From Amphiura filiformis (Eukaryota > Echinodermata > Ophiuroidea > Amphilepidida > Amphiuridae), in assembly GCF_039555335.1 (NCBI RefSeq), contig NC_092628.1, positions 69,779,706-69,843,705 on the forward strand: 64,000 nt of DNA, in the 5' to 3' direction. Position numbers and translations under genes: made by a program. Below the pieces are notes generated by a model. It did not search any database, was not told the origin of the DNA, and saw nothing but the letters and a program-made list of their open reading frames with translations. Shown here piece by piece: positions 44,111 through 56,089 of the stretch; position 1 is the stretch's first letter; each line of letters opens with the position of its first letter.

Positions 44111-45103
44111 AAATGTTAATTTCCGAAAGATGTGTCGACACTAACTGAATAACTGTTTAGAGAATCATCAATATGGTAAACTGGTCCACACCCGTTGCCA
44201 ACGACATACCGACTACAATCGAGTCTTGTGGAAATTGTGGAGCTAAATCATTGTAGGCGACTCGTAGGTATTTAACAACAACGAGTACGTCAGCACAGGG
44301 TCTTTCTACGAACCTACTTTCAAAGGCAAATAGCTACGATGTTACTTACAGGTTACCTACTACTGTTATTCAACTGAATATTACTAGAGCTAAGTAACAA
44401 TAATTTGCGATTTCAAGGCGAGTGGGATGGCAGGAGTTATGTTTTCCCGTTTCAGCCATTTAACTTAAAGGTCCTTGACCAGATCGACAGCCTCATTTCC
44501 CATCAAAATTAAGATTTTGGTATTAGAAGAAAGCTCATATTTTTCTCATTAATCTCAGTGAAATTTAACGCCCGAGATAGTTTGCTTTTTAATAATGTGA
44601 ACAAAAACGTAGTGTTTTGTGGTAACCACACCAGAAGGGTATATGTACTATCCTATGAGCATTGTTATACACGTTATTGCTTCTCATATCAAAACCGCTG
44701 GAGCAATACAAATCAAAATTTGGAAACGTATTGTTTTAATGGTATGCCTTGAGTTAAGATAGAAAACAAGCCATGAACAATCGGACCACCACTCTTTAAA
44801 AGCTTCAGTGTACTTCTTAATATTGATCTTATTATTAAGAAAGCCAATATTTGCATTTATGCATGCGGGTTCTTGAGTTAGGGTTAATAATATACACACA
44901 GTTGCAGCAAAACTAAAAGACAAAACAGGACTGGACTAAAACAAGAGAACCTTGGCTGGGAAAGCCAAATAATGACAAAGAGTCACAAATGGCTAACCGC
45001 ATGGCTCTTAAACAATATGCATACAGTTAAAACGCTGTTTAGTACCTCTAAAAAAACCTAGAGAGATTCATCAAAAGTTGTCCCTAACATGAGAGAGTAA
45101 ATT

Positions 45104-45353
45104 GTGATGCGATCAAGCAAAATCAGTCGGAACTCGGAAATATTAAATTTTCAGTTTATTATTGGCTACTAAATAGCATTTACAAATCTGCTTTTGCAGA
45201 AAAACCCATTGAAATTGGGCAACCAGTTCCAAAGATATTAGCAATTAAAGTGTTTCCAAAACAAGAGGAAACAAAAGGAAATATTCGCTTTGTTTGGCTA
45301 TATCTCAAAATCAATATTGCCGAGTTCCGACTGATTTTACTTGATCGCGTCAC
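45104..45353. mobile_element. MITE, GTGATG-GATCAAGC family, later insertion
   Basis: 250 bases with the same termini (GTGATGCGATCAAGC...GATCGCGTCAC). AATT lies on both sides (45100-45103, 45354-45357). Beta-2 shows the uninterrupted GTAAATTGTCAAAATAG at 28,133-28,150, so this copy inserted after the duplication and made a 4-bp duplication. Confidence 0.93.
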
Positions 45354-45789
45354 AATTGTCAAAATAGACAGGATATCTGTCAAAAACTGTGAATCTGTCA
45401 AGAACTGTCATCTCTGGTATCATAATGAATCATGAAATTTAAGAGTGTCTGCATGGCGTATATTAATATTGATATATTTGACATCGTACACACCACAGAG
45501 ACACTTGGTAACGCATGCAATGGTAAGATACTTAAATCTTTTCTCGCGCTTCTGAACATTTTCTCCGTATTCAAGAATGGGGGGTGTCACTACAGCAGAC
45601 AAGACGTTTGATGAAACCGAAAAGCCTTGAAGCCCGAGAAGAAATATATGCTTATGCTTAACCACTTGTGCACCAATCTAGTCAAATCGAGGAGAGGAGA
45701 GAAAAAGAGAAAAGCAGCAGATACGTACAAACATGGTTGTAAACTAATCTGTGCCTGTTACCCAATATTCATAAGGTCAACACTCCTGG

Positions 45790-46140
45790 CCGTCCTACCC
45801 TACTGTATCCAGCTGCGTGTGTCCCACCAGCTAGGTCTCACATCCACTTAAGACTCCTGGCCTATATACGGGACTTCTCATTTCCCCAGATCCATAATCA
45901 CAAGCAGGCCACCCAACACCAGGCTGTGCATAGCTGATGTATCATTCTTGTTCACCAGTGACGATCTTCACGCTTGCCAAATCGGTCTTCTGAACAAGTG
46001 TGCTGTTCAGAATTCCCCACTGATCACCTGGTCCGCCTCATGGAGCTGGTCCTCACGTTGAACAATTTCAACAACCGTCACTTATCCAACGTACAGGCAC
46101 TGCCATGGGAACAGCTTTTGCATTTTGCGTTCCCCAATTC
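45790..46140 (+). pseudogene. diverged Penelope-like RT relic, alpha-5 side
   Basis: Sister of 28,560-28,990. The frame at 45,974-46,225 keeps PTDHLVRLMELVLTLNNFN. The upstream part with the first catalytic region carries further indels. Confidence 0.65.
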
Positions 46141-47034
46141 TCTCAAAATATACATGTTCTACCTATGGTTGCACCAAAACGATGTTTTTGGCGCAAAACG
46201 GTCGATTTTTGTTTGGGCTATTTAGCCACGATGTTATTTTGAATGAATACGAAATGAAATGAAAATGAAATACATTTTATAAGATCATTTCGCTTTAACG
46301 AAGTCCACAACCGTGGTGCATATCCACGTTTTAAAAGAACTACAGGTGACAATATTTTTCGAATTTAGAAACATGCGCTTGGCAAGGATTTCAAGCAAGC
46401 CCATCACAAGCATATCATATAGATTAATCAACATTGAGTACTATAGACTACCACCAATTTCGCGAAAAGTCTATCACGTCAAAATCGGAAGGATTAGATA
46501 TTGTACTAATAATTGTTCACGCCTTTGGTCAAAATAGTATAATACCAACATTTAATTAGCCTATGCTCTTTGAGAAATGTTATGGTTATTGACAAGTGAC
46601 AAGCAAACATAGTGGAGTATAATTTGATGTAGTAGTCGATAGATACAAAGATCTAGATTGGTTCGGATTCCAAAGCATAGTGTAAATAGAGCCATTACCG
46701 TCAATCAGCTTTATTGTACAAGAGGCCAATAGTCTTTAGAAGATCTCTGTTATAACAGACTGAGAATTATTATAGACTGAAAGTTATATTTACCTTTGTA
46801 AATGTGAGTGCTTTTTAGGGAGCACATTGGCACATATTTTCAGCACAAGATCGATACGAGTGCCTTGTTCTTTATATTGCGACAGTTCTCTCATGATCAT
46901 AGTAAGTATCAATTCTAAGATGAAAAACTGCAAATGACCTTAAAAATCAGCAGCTATATCCTTTAAAATGAGTTCAATTAAACGGTTCTGTTAGCGTAAG
47001 AAAAAAAGAGGCCACCGAAATACCACTTTTACTT

Positions 47035-47214
47035 AGGGATTCAATCATGTTTCACCGTTGTTCATCACCGTTTAACAACGATGCGGCCGCGTCGTCTGCG
47101 TGGTTTACTTCGCGAGGGCAGCTTTAGCGAAGTAAACCACGCAGACGCGCCGGACGCGAGTTGTTAAACGGTGATGAACAACGGTGATACATGATTGAAT
47201 CCCTTTCAACAACG
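47035..47214. mobile_element. 180-bp near-perfect palindrome (hairpin MITE)
   Basis: AGGGATTCAATCATGT, CACCGTTGTTCATCACCG and TTTAACAAC on the left pair with GTTGTTAAACGGTGATGAAC and ATGATTGAATCCCT on the right. The central CGTGGTTTACTTCGC / GCGAAGTAAACCACG also pairs around GAGGGCAGCTTTA. It marks the left edge of a 3.9-kb stretch missing from alpha-3's counterpart position. Confidence 0.85.
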
Positions 47215-47612
47215 AAAAGAAGCTAAAGATCGTATAATTCACGATTATTTCACGGGGAAATGTCAGTTAATCAAGTAAGCCTTACAAAAAATTCGATGAT
47301 TTCTCTGTTAATATCATCAATAAAACTACAGAATAAAACGGCAAAATTTAGCCGCTATCTGAAAAATATTGAATTCAACTTGTAAGCGTGCATACGCAAA
47401 AAGGTTCCAAGCATGACGAATTTTACGCGCTCTCGCGTAACGCGTAGTCTCGCTCGCGTTCGCGTATACGCTACAGTAAAAGTGTGGATTCATCACGCAC
47501 AAGTTTAACAAACAAATAATTTTGCTCATTATTAGAACCATGTTAGAGCGCCACCACACAGAGACACGGTTGTTTGATGTATATAGAAGTGGCTTCATTA
47601 TTAAGAAAATAC

Positions 47613-47832
47613 AAACTATAGATGGCGCTATTTATCATAAGTCATATTTCTTAATTTGCAAGGGGTAGGCAATCAATACTGCCATTTAAACAGGTGGAAT
47701 AGGTGAAACAAGCAACAAAGAAATTTTATAAGCATATTTCATCAAAAAATAAAAGGAATTATTTTTATTAAAAGCCTTAAAGAGTAATTTCCAGTATCTA
47801 AATAGCGCCACCTATCTTGTCATAAATAGATA
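47613..47832. mobile_element. short inverted-repeat element (AGATGGCGCTATTTA)
   Basis: TATAGATGGCGCTATTTATC at the left and TAAATAGCGCCACCTATC at the right are inverted complements with one mismatch, enclosing ~180 AT-rich bases. No TSD was settled. Confidence 0.55.
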
Positions 47833-49465
47833 CATTTTATATCCGAAAAAGCTTTAAAAATGCTGTGAAAGTGAATAATGTTGTAAATAAGGGGAAATTA
47901 AAGTTGAAAATTACTCAAATGCATCTGTATACATTAGCATGATACAGCTTTAAGCTGTTTAAGCCTAACAATTGGGTTGTACATGATGTTTTGTTTGAAA
48001 AACTAATAAATGATCCCATCAAACAGCTGTGGAGAAAGGTGGTACCACTTAATATATTGGCTTCATTAGGTTCTATGGTAATACTGTGAGGAAAATCAAT
48101 TTACAGCAACCCAAATTGACATTCAATGGGCCCACTTGAGTGTCCAATTTTAGGCCCCGCCCACTAAATGTCCCTATGTTGAACGCATAGTAGAAAGTTT
48201 GATATTGGTAATTTGGATATATTCATTAATGATATTGTTTAAGAGAATTAGCGAATGGGAAAGTTTGTTTGATGGCATGTTTGGTTCATGTGAACTCTGA
48301 TCTAGCTCCCTGAACAGTTTTGGTGACGCTGATGTACTGGAGTGCTGAGTAGGAGGACGTCGAAGTTTCATGTGGCAAATAACATGAAAATAAACTTATT
48401 ATTTCTCCATTTTGATTTGAAATATTAAGTCAACTTATATTCATGGAGTTTCTTTGATTATTCAAGAGCAGAATGATACCATGTTTGTGAAAATGGGTGC
48501 AGCAGTTTTTCTGAAATCATTTCATTTCGAAAGTCTTATCGACACCATGATGAACCAGTTTTGCATAGCAACGTATGATTGTGTACAGTAAATAGTTTTA
48601 AGCGTACTTCATTATCATGATTATCAAGCTACATGCTTGCAGAAAGCAAAACTATGACAAATACAAGTTGGTTTTACTTTTGTTTTCTGTTATTAACTGA
48701 TTTTAGCACGAAATAAGCGTAAAAAGTTAGTGTCAAACATTGTCAGAGGTAGGTGTTGACTAAATGCTGTGTTAAATTGTGTTGATTGATTTATGGATTG
48801 ACTTGTGTAGCATGTACATGTGTACCAGAGAAGATGTAATAAAGAGGAGGTTGATCCAGCTATCCTCAAACAAAATATGTGTGAGACGGCTCATTCAAAG
48901 TAAATGATGATCACCCTATTTAGCCGCTTATACAATAGAATACCACAATGGGGTTTGAACCTGGGATGGGTGTGATACACAAGTTGCAGCTAACTGATTT
49001 TAGGGATATGTCAGTGCGTGCTTGTCGTCATGCCATGCATACCATGCATGCAGACCCTGTCATCTAGTCAGATTTCAGATAAAATATGACTGAAGTTCCA
49101 TGGCAAATTATAACTTTTGCTGCTAGTTGCCACTTTCAGCCTCTATTATTTATGATAGAGAATGTTTTCAATTATCAGAATATCTTTACTAGGTTTGCAG
49201 GAAATGACAGGAACATACATTAAAAAAATAAAATGGAAATAATCAACAATCATCACCTCTGTAACAAATCCTAAAAATGTCTTCTTTAGAAATTTATATA
49301 TTTACAAAAAACGGCAGATTTGGTGGGATATTTTACAACACTCGATTTCTTTCTTGTATTATCCACATGTGGTATCCCATCCAAGCAGCAGGTCCTTAAC
49401 ACACGCGTTTCATAATTTTCAACAAATTCTCTATAGAAACATTGGAAATATTTCCAATTATGAAT
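47833..49465. other. no gene recognised; one tRNA-like patch
   Basis: A 65-codon minus-strand frame (48,174-48,371; starts MKLRRPPTQHSSTSASPKL) shows no motif or duplicate. On the minus strand at about 48,955-49,005, CAGTTAGCTGCAACTTG followed by CAGGTTCAAACCCC resembles pol III A and B boxes, perhaps a SINE head. No full tRNA fold was found. Confidence 0.35.
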
Positions 49466-49640
49466 GCCAGCGAAGTGTTACGTGTAATCCGATTATCACC
49501 TTGTCAACTGGATCACGCTTTTGATTTCTACAACACGATCGAAATGATCGTAACACAAAGTCGAGTCAATAGCATTATACTATTAATTTCAAAAGGTGCG
49601 TGATCCAGTTACCAGGGAGTTACGTAATCACTTCGCTGGC
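49466..49640. mobile_element. 175-bp MITE, GCCAGCGAAGTG termini, 4-bp TSD
   Basis: The left GCCAGCGAAGTG...ACGT and right ACGTAATCACTTCGCTGGC are inverted. Inner CAACTGGATCACGC / GCGTGATCCAGTTAC also pairs. GAAT flanks both sides (49462-49465, 49641-49644). Confidence 0.85.
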
Positions 49641-49812
49641 GAATTTGAGGTCAATGTTTATTCACAGACACGTTGCTGCTGTATACATGTAGTACTAGTA
49701 GGCCATGACCCTACATGAATTTTATGAGACATTTCTAATTAGGCCTACTTTAAATTTTATATTTTAAAACTAGTTATTGATTTATGTGCATTGAACTACC
49801 CACAACTTGCTT

Positions 49813-49886
49813 GCATTCTTATTCTTATTCTTCTTATTCTTATTCTTATTCTTATTCTTATTCTTATTCTTATTCTTATTCTTATT
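49813..49886 (+). repeat. (TTATTC)n microsatellite
   Basis: About a dozen TTATTC hexamers with one TTC interruption near the start. Confidence 0.97.
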
Positions 49887-50316
49887 ATTGCATTATGAAT
49901 TATTATCACATGTCAAATGTATTGATTGACTGTATTGGCTGTAGACAAGTTTTTTTAAATTGATTTAACACAATGTGTTACACAGAGAAGACGTAAAAAG
50001 TGGGACATTGTAAATATTCTGTATTTTTGTGTTTAAATATATATATAATACATGTTTTTGTTGGTGCTTTGAGTAAAAATGCCATTGTTTCTTTTGTCTT
50101 TCATTTTTGTGTCAGATGAAACATCATAGGCCTTGTTTTTACCCATATAATTATTTGACGCAAGCTGTGACAAATGCAGAAATTAAAAATGTAGAAAATG
50201 CTTTCTTACTCATGAGATTTTCATTATTCATATATTTATTTTAATCAAAATAAAAATAATATGAGAAAGTGCAAAGAAAGGAAATAACTGAGTGTAGCAA
50301 AACTATCATGCAGCAA

Positions 50317-50557
50317 TAGAGGCCTTGCATGTGACGTATCATCCCGTAAATATGGCGGACTACTCAAATACATTCAACAAAAGCATGATTGCAATCTACC
50401 GTGACAGTTCGTCTCGCTCATATAACCCTGCACTACGATCGAATAGGTTGATGACAACATTTGATTGAATGGACTGCACTCCGCCATAACTATGGTGAAG
50501 GACACCGGTTCAAATCCTTTGTTTGGAGCCAATCGATAAAAGAATGCAGGGCCTCTA
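50317..50557 (+). mobile_element. SINE/MITE-like unit with box B-like motif
   Basis: TAGAGGCCTTGCAT at the left and ATGCAGGGCCTCTA at the right form short inverted ends. Near the right end ACCGGTTCAAATCC matches a pol III B box, and ATGGCGGAC...CACTCCGCCATAAC gives an internal hairpin. It could be a tRNA-derived SINE or a hairpin MITE; I cannot decide. Confidence 0.45.
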
Positions 50558-51610
50558 TATAGGTCTGTGAAAAGTTAATAAAGCAATATTATGGACATCT
50601 TGTGTGTTTGCTAGTGTAAAAATCAATATCGGGATCAATATTGATCTTTCCACATTCTATTGTTATCAAGTTCAGTGTACCGGATAAATTATTGATCACA
50701 AAAAGTTCTTATTGACCACATAGTAAGCATGACTTCAGAACTGGCAACTTAGCAACAAGTTGTTTCACAGTCAAGTGAGCATTATGCAAATGTGGCTTCT
50801 TAGTCTTCAATGTAGGTGTCAATCATATGTGTGTAGTGAGGCGTGGGTGAAGATAGGCCAAATAAAATGAACACTCCTAAAACTTGTGCACGGATTAACA
50901 ACGGTTGGCTCCTGTACAAAGGTATAGGAAGAGTTGTTGAAATACATATCACGCCCATTACCATACAGTCGGTATCAAAATGATTGGCACCCATCACTTT
51001 CCAGTGATTATAGACAGGATGACACATCAAAATACAACATAGGAGCTGCCTTATTTATAGACGTACGTTATAAAAAGCCATAAAACTGTAAATTTTGCAT
51101 ATATTGAAGAACTGTCAATAAACACCCAAAACTGATGGGTACCTATCATTTTGATACAGCCTGTATCAATTACTACGATTACATAAAGGCAGGGTTTCTT
51201 GTTGCAAATCGCTACATTTATAAAGACTGCCTTTGTTATCAGAAAAATGCACTGATCAAAAATATTCTGTTTTGCCAGATGTAACATACTCTTGTACTAA
51301 TACCTTGGTTTGAAAATCCAATGCTGTATTATTTCACGGTTTTCTTTAATTCTCTTCACTCTTTTCCCCTTGTAAACATGGTAAACACGATGCGGCATTT
51401 ATATATAGCTCAAAATATGTCTGAATGTGCTAAACTACTGAAAGTATTTAGATATTATTCGGAATATGAATAAGAATATTCTAAGTCATGAAATCGTTAC
51501 TGACACGAGATACTAAAACAACATGCTAACTATTTCAAATTTGTGTTACCTTACTTTGAATTCATTCCACTAGCTAGGGATCTGCCTGGCTAATGGGTTT
51601 TTTCTATTAG

Positions 51611-51727
51611 CTTGGTCGACTTTTTGGGATGTCTATTTTGTAATCGATCCGCGTGTACTCAAGAGACTGTTAGGTTACGTGAATTGCTAATGTGGGCTAA
51701 TGTTTCTATGATGAGGATTCCAACAAG
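51611..51727 (+). pseudogene. candidate exon A, alpha-5 copy, broken
   Basis: An extra G in CTTTTTGGGATGTC shifts the frame, and the donor GTAAT(A/G) has become GATTAT. Confidence 0.35.
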
Positions 51728-52016
51728 GATTATTTGTATTTAGGTTATGTAGAGTAACATTATAGCTTGTTAGGTGTAATATGTATAACAGAAACTATAT
51801 ATCTGTGGAAAGAGGAACAAAATAAACTATACTTTATAGCCGGGGGCTCACTTCAATATGAAATGGATATAGGTGTAGTTCTGACACTTTTACAGCAAGG
51901 GGCATTCTGTGAGAACAATATATATATCATCATATGGAGTCATTGGGTTGAAAGCATCATTTTTGCATTCGGTGAGAGCAAAATGTAAAAAATATTGGGA
52001 TGAGAGATGGACCGTT

Positions 52017-52302
52017 TGGACCTATATATTTTTTGGGGGTGGGGAGTGGAGGGGGGCATTGGATGAGAAAATTACATTTTCCGTAAATGGGATCTTTTCG
52101 TGAGAGCCAAACAGTCCCACAGAAGCATCGAACATTGAATTGTTATAGTTCTAAATGACTTCAAAATACTATTTTATTTCAAAAATTCATAAATGAAAGG
52201 TGCTGATGAAAGTGTGTTTGACAGACCAAATGGAAAAGTAAAAGGTCTTTGGGTGACATGTAATGTGTGGTCTTTGTTGGGGCTCCAAGTATTTTACATG
52301 TT
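52017..52302. other. alpha-5-specific stretch; no gene recognised
   Basis: After GAGATGGACCGTT the sequence departs from alpha-3. It contains a G-rich patch (GGGGGTGGGGAGTGGAGG) near 52,035 and no ORF of note. Confidence 0.35.
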
Positions 52303-52618
52303 CAGTGGCGTATCAAGGTCAGTTGTCTTATGAGGTAAAGATTAACAATTTCTAGGTGGGCATCATATTTGGCCCTGTGTTATTTTGACAATTGCGAAAA
52401 ACTGGTCAATTATACACTGTTTTAGCCCAAAATAAAGGGGACATTTTGACTTTACTAGGCAAATTTTCAATTTTACACAATGGGGTACACAATACTACCC
52501 TATTTGGACCCAAAATCGGTATTTTCGTACTAAAAGGTAAATGTACAGGGCAATTATTGCTTTATTTTTCTTCTGTTATGATTTTAGGGGGACGTCCCCC
52601 TGCTGCCGTCGCCTATGT
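52303..52618. mobile_element. MITE-like unit, CAGTGGCGTA start, copy 1
   Basis: It begins CAGTGGCGTATCAAGG and ends GTCGCCTATG. It shares a long 3' portion with 59,431-59,693 (AGGGCAATTATTG, TTCTTCTGTTATGATTTTAG, GGGGACGTCC / GGGGAAGTCC). Two dispersed copies of the same text with imperfect inverted ends suggest a non-autonomous DNA element. Confidence 0.6.
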
Positions 52619-53020
52619 GTGGACCTGATGATTAACCCGAACCCCGGAATGGTGGCGGTGGTGATGGTGGGAAGTGGGGGGAGGAGTGCTGGTGCCATGT
52701 CTGTTACGTAGTATTTTGTGATATTGAGGTGGGTTGGAACAGAGATCGAGATGGTCTTGGTTTTGAAAAACGACAATACGAAATATGATGCTCATAGTTC
52801 TTTCTTAAATGAAGTGAAAACGAGCTGTAGGAATCTGCTTATCCACTAAAATAGCCTATGTAGTTAAATCTGTCTTTGATAAGGTCCTGCTAGGATCGAA
52901 AGCTCAGGCCACTAACCAAATTTGACTTTGTTACGTGCATTATCTTTATCATAATTATGTGCTGAACATAATATTACCCATTCAGCTTCTTTGACAATTG
53001 ATTAAAAAATGTCAGACATT

Positions 53021-53604
53021 TACATCTACATATTTTATTTATTTCCATCATATCAAAATACATGCAAGCAAATTTAACAAAACGGCAAAATAGAATTTAA
53101 AAAAAGATGGCGGAGATGTAACAAAAGGCAAAAGCCTAAATTGAGCGTTACACCACCTTAAAAGAAATATTATAGGCTAATTAATATAATACTAGAATTA
53201 CACTCAAATACAGATACATACATTTACACACACAAACAGAAGTCTCAAGCAACAAAAGCAAAGTAATGTAGGAAAATAACTCACAAAAATAAATCATTTG
53301 ATCAATAAGTCAGAATTACGGATGTGATAAGAAAAATAGTTTCAAAAAATCCTAAACCAATTATATACATGTACCAAATACTGATACATAATTTACAACA
53401 AAGATATATTATATGCTTAGATTTTTCTCCATGAGAAAAGACGACAAGCGCTTTTAAAAGAATTTAAATTTCGAGCCGCTTTAATATCATGGGGGAACGA
53501 GTTCCAAAGTTTCGGTCCCAAAGTTAATACAGATTTAATTTTGTGTATTTCGAGTCTGTATTCAGTCTTGTTTCTCGTATCATATTTGTGAATACTTTCC
53601 AATT
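53021..53604 (-). mobile_element. 5'-truncated LINE tail
   Basis: Alpha-3 reads through this site (ATGTCAGAAACATTGTTG, about 31,915); here ~584 bases intervene with CATT on both sides. On the minus strand 53,602-53,417 encodes HKYDTRNKTEYRLE, LTLGPKLWNSFPHDIKAA and FKSACRLFSW. This is the common C-terminal signature of non-LTR reverse transcriptases (GxxLWN-P...FK). The stop is followed by ~390 bases of A-rich 3' UTR. The clade (Jockey/CR1/Crack-like) cannot be fixed. Confidence 0.82.
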
Positions 53605-54109
53605 CATTGTTGCCGAGGAATTCAAATATTGCACTCTTATTTTAGTCTGGTATGCTTTGTTGTTTTTAAGTTGAAGAAAAATTTCTTGGATTGCTCATTT
53701 GAACAAAAAGAGATAAAAGAAACAAGCAATATCTCTTGTTTTTAAAGGTTGAAATACCCCTAGAGAATTTGTGCACAAATTGCATTTTCAAAATTAGACT
53801 CTGTAAATGATCGTCAACGTATTGTTTTGCTTCTATACCTAAGGCTGTTTACGATGTAAAGCTAACGAACTATAAACTATCATAACATGCCGTATTTACC
53901 TTGCTCATGGTACGGGTAAAGATAGTAAGAATAATAGTTCAATTGGGTCGAGCATAGTAATCTTTACATAATTGTTATATCATCATGAATTACCATGGTC
54001 GACTAACAGACAAACCAATTCCCTCCGAATTAAATAATAAAGGTATATTATTACATACCATATGCGTGATAATTGAGTAATATTTAACTTTCTTTATACC
54101 AATATTGAT

Positions 54110-54655
54110 TGCAATATACCATTTAAAATCAAGATCGGAAAAGTTCGAAAAACCCGGGGGAAACTGCGCTATTTATTTAGTAACCTATGGGGTCGAATTG
54201 GCGGACAAGAAATGCCTTGAATTACCCATTTGCGCGGGTCATCGGTTTTTAAAAATATTTAAAAATATTTTTCTAGCATATTGATCTAACACCTCAGCTA
54301 CTTGGTTCTTCACAATATGATACTAATGGAAAGAAATGATCAAGCATTCGTTATTTTTCCTCAGTTGATATTTTTTAACAGAACGAAAAAATATGCACCA
54401 CCTCTTCCACAAATCAGTCTCTAACACAAGACATAGCACCGCACGCTTGATTGCACATTGAGTATCCCTGGCAAAAGTTCCTCTCTCATCCATAACTGAC
54501 CTTCAAAATTTCATCGTGGTTATGATGGCTGCTATATATTGGAACTTGGCATTGTACATGATGCTGAAGAGGTATTTTTATGTGCGCGCGATCGGAATTA
54601 TTTCATGCTTCGGGTTTCATCGGATGGTATCGGTTTGAAAAGATCTAAGGTCACA
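54110..54655. other. alpha-5 segment without counterpart in alpha-3; no gene recognised
   Basis: It lies between TACCAATATTGATTGCAAT and TATAATGCCGTACCCCGTC, which are close together in alpha-3 (about 34,275-34,325). No clear termini; CGAAAAACCCGGGG and GTGCGCGCGATCGG are GC-rich patches. Confidence 0.4.
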
Positions 54656-54696
54656 ATTTATAATGCCGTACCCCGTCACATAAAATCTCTACCTTA

Positions 54697-54897
54697 TCAA
54701 TATTGAGTAGTACAAACGAACAGATAAAAATCGCTTCCCATACTAATCAGCATTAGACAAGATAGCAAATATTCCAATCTCCTATCATTCTCACATGAGA
54801 CTCCATTTGGATGTAAATCTTCCAATGTCGGATATATATTCTCACAGTTGGATTGAAATAACAATGAAAGTAATACAAATACATGGAATAAATTCAT
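54697..54897 (-). CDS. signal-peptide-like small ORF, alpha-5 copy (doubtful)
   Basis: The minus strand reads MNLFHVFVLLSLLFQSNCEN, then YPTLEDLHPNGVSCEND, and stops after 66 codons. The first 18 residues have the short polar start, hydrophobic core and SNC end of a signal peptide. Alpha-1 (about 8,610-8,500) and alpha-3 (about 34,700-34,590) keep an ATG and a similar start (MNLLFVLLSSLFQSNC; MNLLHVFVLVSLLFQSNC). A six-base, frame-preserving difference separates alpha-1 from the others, and CAT then GTGAGA could be a donor. The beta copies lack the in-frame ATG. The same bases include candidate micro-exon B on the other strand, so at most one reading is right. Confidence 0.22.
   Translation of the reverse strand: MNLFHVFVLLSLLFQSNCENIYPTLEDLHPNGVSCENDRRLEYLLSCLMLISMGSDFYLFVCTTQY
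54848..54869 (+). pseudogene. candidate micro-exon B, alpha-5 copy
   Basis: The 22-base core and GTAATAC donor are intact, but exon A of this unit is broken. Confidence 0.22.
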
Positions 54898-55365
54898 CCC
54901 ATAAATTTGACTACATACATTTCACTTTGTTATCTTAAGCATGTTCAGTGGGTTATGAATATTTATACCCAAGCATTTCTTACAAGCAGTATCGGATGTT
55001 TTCATGTGTAAAGCTCAGATTGAAGGTGCATCTTTTTCAGCTATCATATCATACTTATAAGAGGCCATTGCGGGTTACGACTAGAATGCATTCTAAAGCT
55101 GCACCTGCAAGAGTACCATATCTAACCAAATGTGTTTAGAAAGAAGGTTTGAGAGACTTGTTCTAGTAGAGCATACCTGAAATTGGAATACCCTCAAGTA
55201 TCAATCACAATTTTTTGACCCTGTTACGTTTACCTTGTACCGGGACAGCTGAATCTTTACTTCTATACCATCTCTACTTTCTTTCTGCTTTGCTTTATCA
55301 TGGAACGTTCAGTCAACTAAGAGGGGTGGCCGAGAGACTCATCGACGAACATATGTTTTTGTCGA

Positions 55366-55445
55366 GAGAGAAAGAAAGAAAGAAAGAAAGGAAGAATAAA
55401 AGAAAGGAAGGAAGAAAGAAAGAAGGAAAGAAGAAAGAAAGAAAC
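55366..55445 (+). repeat. (GAAA/GGAA)n microsatellite
   Basis: A shorter counterpart of 35,143-35,345 with GGAAG interruptions. Confidence 0.95.
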
Positions 55446-56089
55446 GAATAGAATATAGAAGAAGATATGGACAGAAAGATCAATAAAATGCATAGAAAGA
55501 AAAAGCAGGATAAGAGAGAGGGGTAGAAAGAGAGATGTTAAGACGTAAAGACAAGGTGCAGTAGGAAATGAGGAATAATGAATGTATCAATGTCAAACAT
55601 GTGTTGCAACTGCGTACACATAAACTGAAAGGAAAAACTAATGTTTTATTTAACATATCTTGTCTTCCCTTCAAGTTCATGTAGTTTACAAATCACTCCA
55701 GGGTTTGCTTTTAGAAGTATGTTTCATTCTCCTTAACCTTTCAAATGTTAACAGTGTATTATTATCAATATTCATGAAAAGATATTCATTTAAAAGTAAA
55801 TCAACTTTTGTTTATAGATTTTTTATCCACTATATCTATCTCGTGCATTTAAATTGAGTTTTTAATATACGTGACGTGAGTGGGATGACGATATACAAGG
55901 TATTTCACTTTTGCCATTTAAAGAGCTTTATCTAAGTTTTAGGTGTTCAAATGTTTCAGGTAAAATATACATTATGCGACGACGATATTGTAACCCTCGT
56001 CTCACCAAAGTACTTGTAGCTTTCACGCTTATGGAGTGATACAATACTATACAGTTAATACTCGGCCACCGAGAGATACATCTTATCAC

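Noticed and set aside
48955..49005. tRNA gene on the minus strand
   Set aside because: The B-box match is good, but I could not pair an acceptor stem or place an anticodon loop; a SINE head is more likely.
49800..49890. Possible CRISPR-like array
   Set aside because: It is a (TTATTC)n microsatellite without spacers.
53820..54010. Minus-strand segment with good splice signals (CTGTTAG acceptor, GAGCAAG then GTAAATACGG donor) kept in all alpha units
   Set aside because: All three frames contain stops in alpha-3 and alpha-5, and GTCGAGCAT...ATGCTCGAC makes it look like a small hairpin relic.
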